This document shows positions 1 through 8,692 of a stretch of DNA of 64,000 nucleotides, piece by piece. The notes beneath the pieces were generated by a model. The model searched no databases, had not been told where the DNA came from, and saw nothing but the letters and a program-made list of their open reading frames with translations. This DNA comes from Kocuria flava (GTDB taxonomy: Bacteria; Actinomycetota; Actinomycetes; Actinomycetales; Micrococcaceae): assembly GCF_001482365.1 (NCBI RefSeq), contig NZ_CP013254.1:434001-498000 (forward strand). The letters run 5' to 3'. The position numbers and the translations under genes are program-made. The number at the start of each line of letters is the position of its first letter. Positions within the stretch are counted from its first letter, which is position 1.

Positions 1-88
1 CCCGGCCGACCGGACCGGGTCACGACCGCACCGCACAGCGGGCAGCCCCGGTGGCGCGCCGGCGGTCTCCCGGGAGGTCGACCGCTCC

Positions 89-2443
89 TCAGGCGTCGTC
101 CAGCTGCACCTCCGGCTCCACCAGCAGAGCGGTGCCCTGGTGGGCCGGCAGGGTGAGGAAGAAGCTGTGCAGGTCGTCGACGGTGCCGACCTCCTCCCCG
201 GTGAAGGCGTCGGTGATCCCCGCCCCGGTCTCCAGGTGGGCGGACCGGACGCTGCCGCTGACCTCCTGGGCCGAGAAGTTCAGGACGGTGAGCTGCAGCC
301 GGCCCGTCGCCAGCCGGTGGACCATCACCAGCAGCCCCCGCTGGGAGACCTCCGGCACGTCCAGCAGCGCGGCCGTGGCGATCCCGTGCTCCTCCCGGAC
401 GGCCAGCACGCGCGCCAGCCGGCGGGCGAAGGAGCTCTCGTCGGCCATCTGGTCGGGCAGCGCCTCGTAGAGGGCCCTGGCCCGGGGCATGCCGGAGGCC
501 GAGACCTCCGCGTCGGGGCCGGTCCCCATGAGGTCGTGGGCGCCGCGGTTGATCCACCGGGTGTCGCCCTGGGCGATCAGCGGCGCGACCTGCTCCCTGC
601 GCAGCGGCAGGACCCCGCGCAGGTCCCAGCCCGACAGGGCGAAGACCCCCGGCTGCAGCGCGTTGTACATCGCCAGCAGCACGTGGACGTCGCGGATCCG
701 GGCGGTGTCCTCCTCGGTGATGGCGCCCAGGTCGCTGATGCCCAGGGCGGCGGTGATCACGCTGGTGGTGGTGCAGGCGATCCCGTTGGTGGTGAACACC
801 AGGTTGTAGGGAGCGGCCTCCCCCGTGATCCGCTCCCGCAGCGTGGACTGCACCTGCTCGGCCAGCTCGGCCCCGGTGAGCTCCTGGCCGCCGAGCTCGA
901 AGACCTCGTCCTTGTGCCGGGTGGTGAAGTGGACCAGTTCGTAGGTCAGCTCGTCGTGGTTCTGCATGGCGTGGACCAGCCCGGCCTGGTCCACCCCGAT
1001 CTCCATCGCCTGGCGCAGGGTCAGGCGCAGGAACTCGGTGTCCCCGGTGACGAGCGCGTGGTGGTATCCCGGGCGGGTGATGAAGTCGTAGGAGAGGTCC
1101 GGGCCGGTCCGGGAGGTGGTGTGGATGTCGTCGATGCTGAGGTTGAGCTCCTGGAAGGTGAACCCGCCGACCTTGCGCACCATCGAGCCGATGAGCTGGT
1201 TGGCGGCCTCGGACAGCGGGTGGCCCTCCGACCAGCCGGCGGCCTCCTCCGCGCCCTTCTCCACCCCGAGGAAGCCGTTGGCGTCCAGCCGCAGGGCGCC
1301 GGTGCCCAGGTCGACCAGGGAGTGCAGGGCGTCACCGATGACCATGCGCATCCCCGAGAAGGTGGGGTCCAGCCAGTTCAGCGAGGGCTGCCCGGCCTTG
1401 AAGTAGTGCAGGTACACCCAGCGGCGCACCTGCCCGGTGGTGTCCACGACCGGGCGGGTCACGCTCCAGTTGGTCTCCTTGACCCCGGGCTCGTAGAAGA
1501 TCACCCGCTGCAGCTCGCCGATGATGTACCCGGCCTCCTGCAGCGCCCGCTCGGCGTCGCGGTCGAGGTTGACCGAGTCCTCCCCCGCGGGCACCTCCGG
1601 CAGCAGGTGCCAGTCGGACTCGGGGATGTCGATCATGTGGTAGAGCCCCGGGTAGTCGCGGTAGTTCATCTCCGCCAGCCGGAAGTCCGCGCCCTTGCCG
1701 GTGTGCCCGGGCACGATGTCGTCGATGATCGTGCCCCCGTGCTCCTTGGCCACCGCGCACATGGCGCGGAACTCCTCCTCGGTGCCGAACACGGGGTCGA
1801 TGGCCATGCTGATCCGGTCGAAGTGCCCGTCCACGCTGGGCGTGTACTCCCAGTCCTTCAGCCCCCCGGCCCGCTTGACGGGCCCGGTGTGCACGGCGTC
1901 GATGCCGATCCGCTCGAAGGTCTCCCAGAGCCCCGGATCGCCCATCGCGGCCAGGAACGACTGCCCCGGCGCGGTCATCAGCCCCAGCGGGTAGGCGGTG
2001 AACCACACCGAGGCCGCCTCCACCGCGCGCCGGGGGCTGGGGTGGGCGTACGGGTTCTGCCACATCCCCGCCTGGCCCGACAGCTGTCGGGCGAGGATCC
2101 GCGCGTCCCCGAGCATCGACTGGTTGCGCAGCCACTCCACGTAGGCCCTGTTGCGCCCGTCGGGCTCGAAGGGCGGCTTCAGGTCCGCGTACTGCTGGTT
2201 CCGCCGCGCCCGGGGCCGCAGGGCCCGCGGACGCGCCGGGTAGAACGCCTCGTCGTAGGTGACCTCCGCGGGCGGGGCCTCCGGGAGCTCCTCCTCCGGC
2301 AGGGCGCCCGCGGCGTCCTCGGCGACCGGGCGTTCCCGGGCCTCCGGGACCTCCGGGGAACGGGACGCCGGACGGGAGTCCGCGCCGGGGGCGGGCGCGG
2401 CCGGATCGGCGTCGGCGGGCTGCGAGGGATCCGAACGGGACAT
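89..2443 (-). CDS. GH13 alpha-glucan enzyme, trehalose synthase-like
   Basis: A 784-residue glycoside hydrolase family 13 protein, probably interconverting or transferring alpha-glucosyl units in the cytoplasm. No signal peptide is seen. The acidic, proline/alanine-rich first 80 residues look disordered. The (beta/alpha)8 signatures are present: the nucleophile Asp387 in RLDANGF, the acid/base Glu432 in FTFQELNL, and Asp497 in QNHDEL. The long C-terminal part ends in a beta-sandwich-like domain. The length exceeds simple amylases and fits TreS-type maltose alpha-glucosyltransferases, but the sequence is divergent, so substrate is uncertain (maltose/trehalose isomerisation or a related transfer). 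The ATG at 2443 was chosen because GGAGGAG lies just upstream; a longer open frame to 2536 lacks such a site. Confidence 0.75.
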   Translation of the reverse strand: MSRSDPSQPADADPAAPAPGADSRPASRSPEVPEARERPVAEDAAGALPEEELPEAPPAEVTYDEAFYPARPRALRPRARRNQQYADLKPPFEPDGRNRAYVEWLRNQSMLGDARILARQLSGQAGMWQNPYAHPSPRRAVEAASVWFTAYPLGLMTAPGQSFLAAMGDPGLWETFERIGIDAVHTGPVKRAGGLKDWEYTPSVDGHFDRISMAIDPVFGTEEEFRAMCAVAKEHGGTIIDDIVPGHTGKGADFRLAEMNYRDYPGLYHMIDIPESDWHLLPEVPAGEDSVNLDRDAERALQEAGYIIGELQRVIFYEPGVKETNWSVTRPVVDTTGQVRRWVYLHYFKAGQPSLNWLDPTFSGMRMVIGDALHSLVDLGTGALRLDANGFLGVEKGAEEAAGWSEGHPLSEAANQLIGSMVRKVGGFTFQELNLSIDDIHTTSRTGPDLSYDFITRPGYHHALVTGDTEFLRLTLRQAMEIGVDQAGLVHAMQNHDELTYELVHFTTRHKDEVFELGGQELTGAELAEQVQSTLRERITGEAAPYNLVFTTNGIACTTTSVITAALGISDLGAITEEDTARIRDVHVLLAMYNALQPGVFALSGWDLRGVLPLRREQVAPLIAQGDTRWINRGAHDLMGTGPDAEVSASGMPRARALYEALPDQMADESSFARRLARVLAVREEHGIATAALLDVPEVSQRGLLVMVHRLATGRLQLTVLNFSAQEVSGSVRSAHLETGAGITDAFTGEEVGTVDDLHSFFLTLPAHQGTALLVEPEVQLDDA

Positions 2444-2761
2444 GGTGCGGGCTCCTCCATCGAGGTCGCTGAGCCGGGGGGGCCCAGAAGGTCCGGCTGG
2501 GGAACGGGCACCTGGACCGGAACGTCCGGGCCCCACCAGCCTTCACCAGCCTACTGATCAAGAACCCGGGCGTGCTACGGCCGGACCTTCAGCGGGACGG
2601 CGCGTCCAGCAGCAGCTTCCCGCCGAAGGCCACCCGCGCCGGACCCGGTGACCCGGTCGACCACGGCGAAGGCGAGCACGGCGTCGAGGATCGTCACCGG
2701 ACCAGCATAAGGAGCCCGGCCCTACGATGGACGCACCCGCCCGCACCGCACGAGGAGTCCC
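2444..2761. promoter_or_regulatory. 318-bp divergent intergenic region
   Basis: No convincing gene is seen here. A TAGGCT -10 element at 2548-2553 reads leftward toward the GH13 gene, and a TACGAT -10 element at 2723-2728 reads rightward about 35 bp before the PLP-enzyme start. Neither has a good -35 box. The stretch 2580-2700 keeps a coding-like pattern on the minus strand (a short open frame starting GTG ACG ATC) but shows no family I can name; it may be a gene remnant. Confidence 0.4.
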
Positions 2762-3862
2762 GTGGACCGCATCCCCGAGCAGATCGACACCCCGGACGTC
2801 CTGATCGAGAAGGACGTGCTCGAGCGCAACGTCGAGCGGACGGCCGCGGCCGTGCGCGGGAAGGGGCTGGCGCTGCGCCCGCACGCCAAGACGCACAAGG
2901 TGCCCGAGATCGCGGCGCTGCAGCTGGCGGCCGGCGCGGCGGGGCTGACGGTGGCCACGATCGGGGAGGCCGAGGTCTTCGCCGCCCACGGGGCCGAGGA
3001 CCTGTTCATCGCCTATCCGCTGTGGGTGGGCCCGCGGCAGGCCCAGCGCCTGCGGCGGCTCGCGCGGGACGCCCGGGTCGCCGTGGGCACGGACTCGGCC
3101 GAGGCCGCGACCACGATGGGCGCGCACCTCGGTGACGCGGCCGGGCGGATCGCGGTGCTCGTGGAGGTCGACAGCGGCCACCACCGCAGCGGCGTGCGCC
3201 CCGAGGCCGCCGGGGACGTCGCCCGCGCTGCGGTGCGGGCGGGACTGCGGGTGGAAGGGGTCTTCACCTTCCCCGGCCACAGCTACGCCCCCGGCATGCC
3301 CGCCGAGGCCGCCGCGCAGGAGCAGGAGGCGCTCGCCCGCGCCGCCGCGGCCCTCGAGGAGGCCGGGATCGAGGCGCGCGTGCGCAGCGGCGGGTCCACG
3401 CCCTCCGCGCTGCTGACCGAGGCCGGGACCGCGACCGAGGTGCGCCCCGGGGTCTACGTCCTGGGCGACGCCCAGCAGCTCGAGCTGGGCCGGTGCGCCC
3501 CGGAGGAGATCGCCCTGACCGTGGCCGCGACCGTGGTCAGCCGCCACGAGGGCGGCGGCGGGATCCCGCGGCGGGTGGTCCTCGACGCCGGGAGCAAGGT
3601 CCTCGGCAGCGACCGCCCCGCGTGGGCCACCGGCCACGGCCGCCTGCTCGACCACCCGGAAGCCCGGATCAGCGCGCTCTCCGAGCACCACGCGACCGTG
3701 CTGTGGCCCGCGGACCAGGAGCTGCCCGCGCTCGGGCGGCGGCTGCGGGTGGTGCCCAACCACGTGTGCCTGACGATGAACCTCGTCGACGACGTCGCCG
3801 TGGTCCGCGGCGGCGACCTGCTGGAGCGGTGGACCGTGGCCGCCCGCGGCCGCAACTCCTGA
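2762..3862 (+). CDS. D-threonine aldolase / D-serine dehydratase-like PLP enzyme (DSD1 family)
   Basis: A 366-residue fold-type III PLP enzyme of the alanine racemase N-terminal/DSD1 group, which cleaves or dehydrates D-beta-hydroxy amino acids with PLP and a divalent metal. The PLP lysine is Lys43 in the motif RPHAKTHK. The C-terminal metal site is His334-x-Cys336 in PNHVCLT, as in D-serine dehydratase and metal-activated D-threonine aldolase. The start is GTG at 2762 with AGGAG about 6 nt upstream. It is convergent with the dioxygenase gene at 3879. The aldolase and dehydratase activities cannot be separated by eye. Confidence 0.8.
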   Translation: MDRIPEQIDTPDVLIEKDVLERNVERTAAAVRGKGLALRPHAKTHKVPEIAALQLAAGAAGLTVATIGEAEVFAAHGAEDLFIAYPLWVGPRQAQRLRRLARDARVAVGTDSAEAATTMGAHLGDAAGRIAVLVEVDSGHHRSGVRPEAAGDVARAAVRAGLRVEGVFTFPGHSYAPGMPAEAAAQEQEALARAAAALEEAGIEARVRSGGSTPSALLTEAGTATEVRPGVYVLGDAQQLELGRCAPEEIALTVAATVVSRHEGGGGIPRRVVLDAGSKVLGSDRPAWATGHGRLLDHPEARISALSEHHATVLWPADQELPALGRRLRVVPNHVCLTMNLVDDVAVVRGGDLLERWTVAARGRNS

Positions 3863-3878
3863 ACCCCGCCGGGGCCGC

Positions 3879-4757
3879 TCAGATGTTGGAGCCGTCCGGG
3901 GGCAGGTCCGCCGGCGGGCGCGGGGAGCCCGCGCCGTCGCCGCCCTGCGGGCACTCCAGGCCCAGGGTGTAGGCGGTCATCGACAGCGACCCGTAGGAGT
4001 AGCCGTCGACCAGCACCGAGGTGTCCGCTCCCCCGGCCGCGCCGGCGAGCCCGGCCAGGTACAGGGACGGGATGAAGTGGTCGGGGGTCGGCACGGCGTG
4101 GCCCCAGTCGCGGTGGGCGTCGAGGGTCGTGAGCTCGGTGGGGTCGGTGAGCATCCGCTCCTTGGCGTCCTCGTTGAACCGCCGCGCCCAGTCGTAGCCG
4201 TCGTCGGTGAGCGCCCAGTCCATCCCGCCGAGGTTGTGCACGATGTTGCCGCTGGTCACGATGAGCACGCCCCGCTCCCGCAGCGGGGCGAGCCGGGCGC
4301 CGAGGTCGAGGTGGTAGTCCAGCGGCTTGTCGGCGTTGATGCTCATCTGCACCACGGGGATCGAGGCGTCGGGGAAGGCGTGGGTGAGCACGGACCACGT
4401 GCCGTGGTCGATCCCCCAGCTGTCGACGTCGGCCCCGACCCAGGTGGGGTGGACGGTGTCGCTGATCTCCTCGACGAGCCCGGGCAGGCCGGGCGCCGGG
4501 TACTGCACGTCGAAGAGCTCCTGCGGGAAGCCGTAGAAGTCGTGGATGGTGCGCGGGTCCGGCATCGCGGTGACCGCGGTGGCGTTGATGTACCAGTGGG
4601 CGCTGACCACGAGGATCGCCCGCGGCCGCGGCACCGCCGCCCCGAAGGCCCGCCACGCGCTGGTGTAGCGGTTGACCTCGAGGGCGTTCATGGGGCTGCC
4701 GTGGCCGAAGAACGCCGCGGGCATCGTGGTGGTCGGGGCGGGGGTCTCCGGGCTCAT
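3879..4757 (-). CDS. ygiD: 4,5-DOPA-extradiol-type dioxygenase (LigB/YgiD family)
   Basis: A 292-residue member of the class III extradiol ring-cleavage dioxygenase family (LigB superfamily), related to E. coli YgiD and plant DODA, which open catechols between C4 and C5. Metal ligands are visible: His19 in FFGHGSP and His54 in SAHWY, with a further His region at VTSGNIVHNLGG. The length is slightly above the usual 260-270 because of short N- and C-terminal tails. GAGGAG precedes the ATG. It lies downstream of, and in the same direction as, the PTS genes, but a hairpin separates them. The natural substrate is unknown. Confidence 0.85.
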   Translation of the reverse strand: MSPETPAPTTTMPAAFFGHGSPMNALEVNRYTSAWRAFGAAVPRPRAILVVSAHWYINATAVTAMPDPRTIHDFYGFPQELFDVQYPAPGLPGLVEEISDTVHPTWVGADVDSWGIDHGTWSVLTHAFPDASIPVVQMSINADKPLDYHLDLGARLAPLRERGVLIVTSGNIVHNLGGMDWALTDDGYDWARRFNEDAKERMLTDPTELTTLDAHRDWGHAVPTPDHFIPSLYLAGLAGAAGGADTSVLVDGYSYGSLSMTAYTLGLECPQGGDGAGSPRPPADLPPDGSNI

Positions 4758-4768
4758 GGCGTCTCCTC

Positions 4769-4787
4769 GGCCCCGGGCGCCGGGGCC
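4769..4787 (-). terminator. hairpin after ulaA
   Basis: Perfect 8-bp stem GGCCCCGG with a GCG loop, between the end of the PTS permease gene and the dioxygenase start. No T-tract follows, as is common in actinobacteria. Confidence 0.45.
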
Positions 4788-4865
4788 CGGTCGTGGCGGT
4801 TCTCCGTCGTCGTCATCGTCCCCCGGGGACCACCGCGGGACAAGACCGGGACTCCGGCCGGGAGC

Positions 4866-6410
4866 TCAGGCCGGGGGCGGCGGCGGGGCGGGCGCGCCCT
4901 TCGGGGGCGCGATCCGCGGGTGGGCGCGCGCCGAGCCGGCGGTGGCCGCGGCCGGCTCGTCCTCGCCGGCGCCCCCGGGCCAGGGCCGGCCCGGGGAGGG
5001 GTCCCAGCGGGCGTCGACGACCTTGCGCTGGACCAGCACCGCCAGCCCCAGGACGGCCAGGCCGATGAGCGCCATGACCACGATCCCGCCCACGGCGCCG
5101 ATCCGGGCGGCGGAGCCGACGGCGACGCCGAACCAGCCGAAGTCGGCGTCGCCGAAGGTCGTGTTCTCGGAGCCGAAGGTCCCCAGCACCGAGAGCAGGA
5201 AGGCCGGCAGGAAGGTGATGAGCAGGCCGTTGACGAAGCCGCCGGCGAGCGCGCCGCGGCGGCCGCCGGTCGCGTTGCCGTAGACCCCGGCCGCGCCGCC
5301 CGTGAAGAAGTGCGGGACGAGCCCGGGCAGGATCAGGGCGAGCCCCAGGGCGGGGTTCAGCCACGCGGAGAGCACGAACAGTCCCACGAGCCCGCCCACG
5401 AAGCTGGAGACGAAGCCCAGCAGCACCGCGTTCTGGGCGTAGGGGAAGACGATGGGGGCGTCGAGGGCCGGGATCGCCCCGGGGACGACCTTCGCGGCGA
5501 TGCCCTGGAAGGCCGGGACGAGCTCGCCGAGGATGGTGCGCACGCCGAAGAGGATCACGGCCACGGCCACGCCGAACTGCAGGCCCTGGGTGATGGACAT
5601 CATGATGTAGTTGCCCACCCCGGTCGCCCCGTCGGCGAACGCGGTGAAGGCCTCCTCCTCCCCTGCACGCACGAGGAAGAGCACGGCGAGGACCACGTAC
5701 ATCAGCGCCATCGACAGCGCGGTGGCGACCATGGAGTCGCGCAGGAAGCGCAGGCCCTCCGGCAGGTGGGTCTCCTCGGTGGAACGGCTTCTCTTCCCCA
5801 CCAGCTGCCCGACCGCGCCGGCGGCGACGTAGCCGGCGGTGCCGAAGTGGCCGATCGCCACGCTGTCGTCGCCGGTGATCCGGCGGGTCCACGGGTGGGC
5901 CAGGGCCGGCAGGGAGACCATGAGGATGCCCAGCAGCAGCGCGCCCAGCAGCACGGTCACCCAGGCGTCGTAGCCGGCGGTGGCGAGGATGATGGTCAGC
6001 ATCGTCGCCATGAACAGCACGTGGTGGCCGGTGAGGAACACGTAGCGCAGCGGGGTGAAGCGGGCCAGCAGGAGGCTGACGGCGAAGCCGAGGATCATCA
6101 GCCACGCGACCTGCGCCCCGTACTCGGCCTGGGCGATCCCGGCGATGGCCTCGTTGGTGGGGATCACGCCCTGGGCGCCGGTGGCGCCCAGGATCATCGC
6201 GCCCAGCGGCTCGAGGGAGGCGACCACGAGCGTGGCGCCGGCGCCGATGAGCAGAAAGCCCAGCGTCGCCTTGATCGCCCCGCCCACGATCTGCCCGACC
6301 CCCTTGCGCAGGGCGGCGAGGCCGACGGCGGTGATGATGCCGATGAGGAACGCCGGGACGGCGAGGATCTCGCTGACCAGGAACTCGGGGATGCTGACGA
6401 GCCAGTTCAC
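4866..6410 (-). CDS. ulaA: PTS ascorbate-type EIIC permease (UlaA/SgaT family)
   Basis: A 514-residue polytopic inner-membrane permease of the AG superfamily (ascorbate/galactitol), the EIIC subunit that carries sugar across the membrane during phosphorylation. The N-terminus (EILAVPAFLIGIITAVGL) and the segment FLTGHHVLFMATM are typical of UlaA. About ten or more hydrophobic segments are seen, followed by a hydrophilic Ala/Pro-rich tail of roughly 50 residues, making it longer than enteric UlaA (about 465). It starts 13 bp after the EIIAB gene, so the two form one transcript. Ascorbate is the family substrate; here it is inferred. No ulaD/E/F-type catabolic genes are nearby. Confidence 0.85.
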   Translation of the reverse strand: MNWLVSIPEFLVSEILAVPAFLIGIITAVGLAALRKGVGQIVGGAIKATLGFLLIGAGATLVVASLEPLGAMILGATGAQGVIPTNEAIAGIAQAEYGAQVAWLMILGFAVSLLLARFTPLRYVFLTGHHVLFMATMLTIILATAGYDAWVTVLLGALLLGILMVSLPALAHPWTRRITGDDSVAIGHFGTAGYVAAGAVGQLVGKRSRSTEETHLPEGLRFLRDSMVATALSMALMYVVLAVLFLVRAGEEEAFTAFADGATGVGNYIMMSITQGLQFGVAVAVILFGVRTILGELVPAFQGIAAKVVPGAIPALDAPIVFPYAQNAVLLGFVSSFVGGLVGLFVLSAWLNPALGLALILPGLVPHFFTGGAAGVYGNATGGRRGALAGGFVNGLLITFLPAFLLSVLGTFGSENTTFGDADFGWFGVAVGSAARIGAVGGIVVMALIGLAVLGLAVLVQRKVVDARWDPSPGRPWPGGAGEDEPAAATAGSARAHPRIAPPKGAPAPPPPPA

Positions 6411-6423
6411 GGCGATCCTGCTC

Positions 6424-7251
6424 CTAGACGTCGTAGAGCTCGCGCAGGGCGGCGTCGAGCTCGGCGGTGCTGGTGAAGTTCTCCACGACCCGCACGGGCA
6501 CGCCCACGTCCCCGAGGGTGCGGGCGATCTCCCCGGAGGTGAGGATGCAGTCGGCCTCCTTGGCCTTGCCGCGGGCCGAGATGGTGTCGGTCGCCTCGAC
6601 CGTCAGGAACGGGGACCAGCCCCAGCGGTCCAGGACCTGCTCGAGGGTGTTCTTCAGGAACAGGCTCGTGCCGAGGCCGTTGCCGCACACGGTGAGGATC
6701 TTGTTGCGGCTGGCCGCGGCGCCCGCCGTCGTCGCCCGCTCCGCCCCCGCGTCCGGCGCCGCGGCCCCCGCGGGGTGCTCGCCGGCCGGGGACGACGACG
6801 GGGCGCCCTCCGTGAGCACGGCGAGCACCTCGTCGGGCGTGGCCGCGCGGTCGAGGGCGGCCCGGCGCTCCGGGGAGCCCAGCACCGTGGCCAGCCGGCG
6901 CATCGCGCGCAGGTGCTCCTTCGGGTCCTTCGCGGCGAGGGCGACGACGAGGGTCACGGGGTCGTTGGCGTCGTGGCCGAACTCGACCGGCTCGGCCAGG
7001 CGGACCCAGGACATCGCCGTGCGGTGGACGGCCTCGGAGGGGCGGGCGTGGGCGAAGGCGAAGCCCGGCGCCACCACGATGTAGGGGCCCTTCTCCTCGA
7101 CGCTGTCGATCATCGCCCGCGTGTAGGCGCCGGTGACCGCGCCCTCCCGCTCGAGCAGCTCCCCCGCCGCGGTGATCGCGGCCCGCCAGTCGGCGGCGGC
7201 CGCGTCGAGGTGGATGGAGTCCCTGGTCAGCAGCCGGTCGAGGTCGGACAT
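6424..7251 (-). CDS. PTS EIIA-EIIB fusion, ascorbate type
   Basis: A 275-residue cytoplasmic phosphotransfer protein joining two PTS domains. Residues about 5-145 are an EIIA of the mannitol/fructose/ascorbate fold with the phosphoryl-accepting His68 in FAFAHARP. An Ala/Pro/Ser linker (about 150-183) leads to an EIIB domain with the phosphocysteine Cys189 in the loop TVCGNGLGTSLF. It would pass phosphate from HPr to the substrate carried by the UlaA permease just downstream. In E. coli these are separate proteins (UlaC, UlaB); here they are fused in A-B order. The ATG at 7251 is the first start of the operon. Confidence 0.85.
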   Translation of the reverse strand: MSDLDRLLTRDSIHLDAAAADWRAAITAAGELLEREGAVTGAYTRAMIDSVEEKGPYIVVAPGFAFAHARPSEAVHRTAMSWVRLAEPVEFGHDANDPVTLVVALAAKDPKEHLRAMRRLATVLGSPERRAALDRAATPDEVLAVLTEGAPSSSPAGEHPAGAAAPDAGAERATTAGAAASRNKILTVCGNGLGTSLFLKNTLEQVLDRWGWSPFLTVEATDTISARGKAKEADCILTSGEIARTLGDVGVPVRVVENFTSTAELDAALRELYDV

Positions 7252-7287
7252 GTCCTCATGTTACGCCGGTCACACCGAGTTGTCCCG

Positions 7288-7620
7288 GGGTCGGTGAGCT
7301 TCGCCGCCGGGGCCTGCGGGTCCGGGTCGGAGGGCGAGGTGATCCCGGGCAGCTTGACCGGCGCCTCGAGCAGCCGCCCCTGCGCGTCGGTGTGCAGCAG
7401 GTATGGGCCGAACTCGTCGCCGAACCACAGGGTCCCGTCCTTCGCGACCTGCATCGACTCGAGGTCGAAGTCCCAGCCGGTGAGCACCCGGTCCGGCGCG
7501 GGGCAGGCGTAGCCGGCGGGCAGGTCCCCGGCGGCCGCGCAGCCGCCGTCGCACCGGATCTCCCAGCCGATGTGGCCCTCGGGGTCGGAGCGGGTCGTCG
7601 TCCCCAGCAACCGGGTCCGC
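7288..7620 (-). pseudogene. remnant of an esterase-like-activity-of-phytase protein
   Basis: About 110 codons on the minus strand are clearly conserved protein sequence without a complete gene. They include GWDFDLESMQVAKDGTLWFG and then DEFGPYLLHTDAQGRLL, the hallmark core of the phytase-like/esterase-like beta-propeller family (PF13449), secreted proteins usually several hundred residues long. The fragment has no start region, no signal peptide and no C-terminal half. It stops matching after a Pro/Asp-rich stretch near 7290, just before the PTS operon start, and abuts the ion-channel stop at 7630. It looks like an internal piece left after deletion on both sides. Confidence 0.7.
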
Positions 7621-7629
7621 CCGCCGGGC

Positions 7630-8502
7630 TCAGCGGCGGAACGCGCGGCCGTGGTCGCGGGCGTAGGCGGCGAAGACGGCCTCGGGGTCCTCTCCGCCGC
7701 CCACGAACTCCCCCAGCTTCGCCCCCAGCTGGTCCAGCGACCGGTCGAGGACCTCGGCCGCGGCGGCCACCTCCGGTGCGGGGCTGTCCGCCGCGGCGTC
7801 GCGCAGGGCGAGCGCGGCGGGCAGCTGGGCGGCGAGGGAGAGGTCCGGGTCCTGCTCCTGGAAGAAGTAGGTCTCGCTGTGCTGGGTGAAGTCGATGCGG
7901 GCCCGCCCGATCTGCGTGGCCAAGGGGTGCAGGACGCCGGCTGCCGCCACGGGGTCCAGCCGCGGCAGCCGGTCCGCCCAGCCGGTGTCCGCCAGGCCCT
8001 TGAGCTCGAGGGCCAGGGAGCGGCGCCGGGACAGGGGCGGGTAGATCTGGGTGAACCACGTCAGGGCCGCGGTGAGCAGCGCGAACCCGGTCAGGGCCTC
8101 CAGCGGGGCGGCCAGGCGCACCCACGCGTCCGTGGCGACCACGTCGCCGAAGCCCAGGGTCGCCAGGGTCACGAGGGAGACGTAGAGGGCCTCGGCGAAG
8201 TCGCCGTACCGGGCGGGGTCCACGCCCGGGGAGTACGTGAAGCCGCCGGGGACGTGCGGGAGGTAGACCAGGGCCCAGCCCAGGGCCTGCAACGCCACCC
8301 ACAGCAGCACGGCGGAGCCCATGGCGGCCGGGCCGACGGCCGAGCCGAAGCGGTGCCCCGTGGCCCGCGACAGCTTCCACACCCCTGTCATGACCGTGTG
8401 GCTGAGGGAGCCGTTGCCGCTGGGGTGCAGGAGGCTGTGGTACATGTCGCGCAGCCCCAGCACGACGACCGCCACCCCCAGGAGCGTCAGCACGATCTGC
8501 AC
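7630..8502 (-). CDS. two-transmembrane potassium-channel-like protein
   Basis: A 290-residue membrane protein of the ion channel 2 (PF07885) type. An N-terminal hydrophobic helix is followed by a second membrane helix near residue 60-80, a pore loop with the filter-like sequence TLATLGFGD and an inner helix ending near residue 145. About 140 cytoplasmic, mostly helical residues follow, probably for assembly or gating. TLGFGD resembles the K+ selectivity filter TVGYGD/TVGFGD with Leu for Val. Start is GTG at 8502 preceded by GGAGGAG. It diverges from the antiporter gene, suggesting a shared role in monovalent cation balance (inference). Confidence 0.75.
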   Translation of the reverse strand: MQIVLTLLGVAVVVLGLRDMYHSLLHPSGNGSLSHTVMTGVWKLSRATGHRFGSAVGPAAMGSAVLLWVALQALGWALVYLPHVPGGFTYSPGVDPARYGDFAEALYVSLVTLATLGFGDVVATDAWVRLAAPLEALTGFALLTAALTWFTQIYPPLSRRRSLALELKGLADTGWADRLPRLDPVAAAGVLHPLATQIGRARIDFTQHSETYFFQEQDPDLSLAAQLPAALALRDAAADSPAPEVAAAAEVLDRSLDQLGAKLGEFVGGGEDPEAVFAAYARDHGRAFRR

Positions 8503-8608
8503 GGGATTCTCCTCCGTCTTCGGCGCCGGGTCCCGCCCGGGGAACCGCGCGGGGCTCCCGCGGAGCGCACCGGCGGGGCACGGTTGCCCCGCCCATCGTT
8601 GATAAGGC

Positions 8609-8614
8609 TACTGT
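8609..8614 (+). promoter_or_regulatory. -10 element for the antiporter
   Basis: TACTGT lies in a relatively AT-rich patch about 80 bp before the antiporter start, in the 190-bp divergent region. No clear -35 box is seen. Confidence 0.35.
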
Positions 8615-8692
8615 GGGATCGGTCGCGGCGCACCGCACGGGCGGGACCGCGGCCCCGAGGACTCCGACGGGACGCAGGACGGGAGAGACACC

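Noticed and set aside
140..2557. 805-codon open frame on the plus strand opposite the GH13 gene
   Set aside because: Its translation is repetitive Gly/Val/Pro/Arg text without domains, the mirror of GC-rich codon bias in the real minus-strand gene.
2558..2705. Short minus-strand frame beginning GTG ACG ATC, possible gene remnant
   Set aside because: It has coding-like composition but no match I can name and no ribosome site; noted only as part of the intergenic entry.
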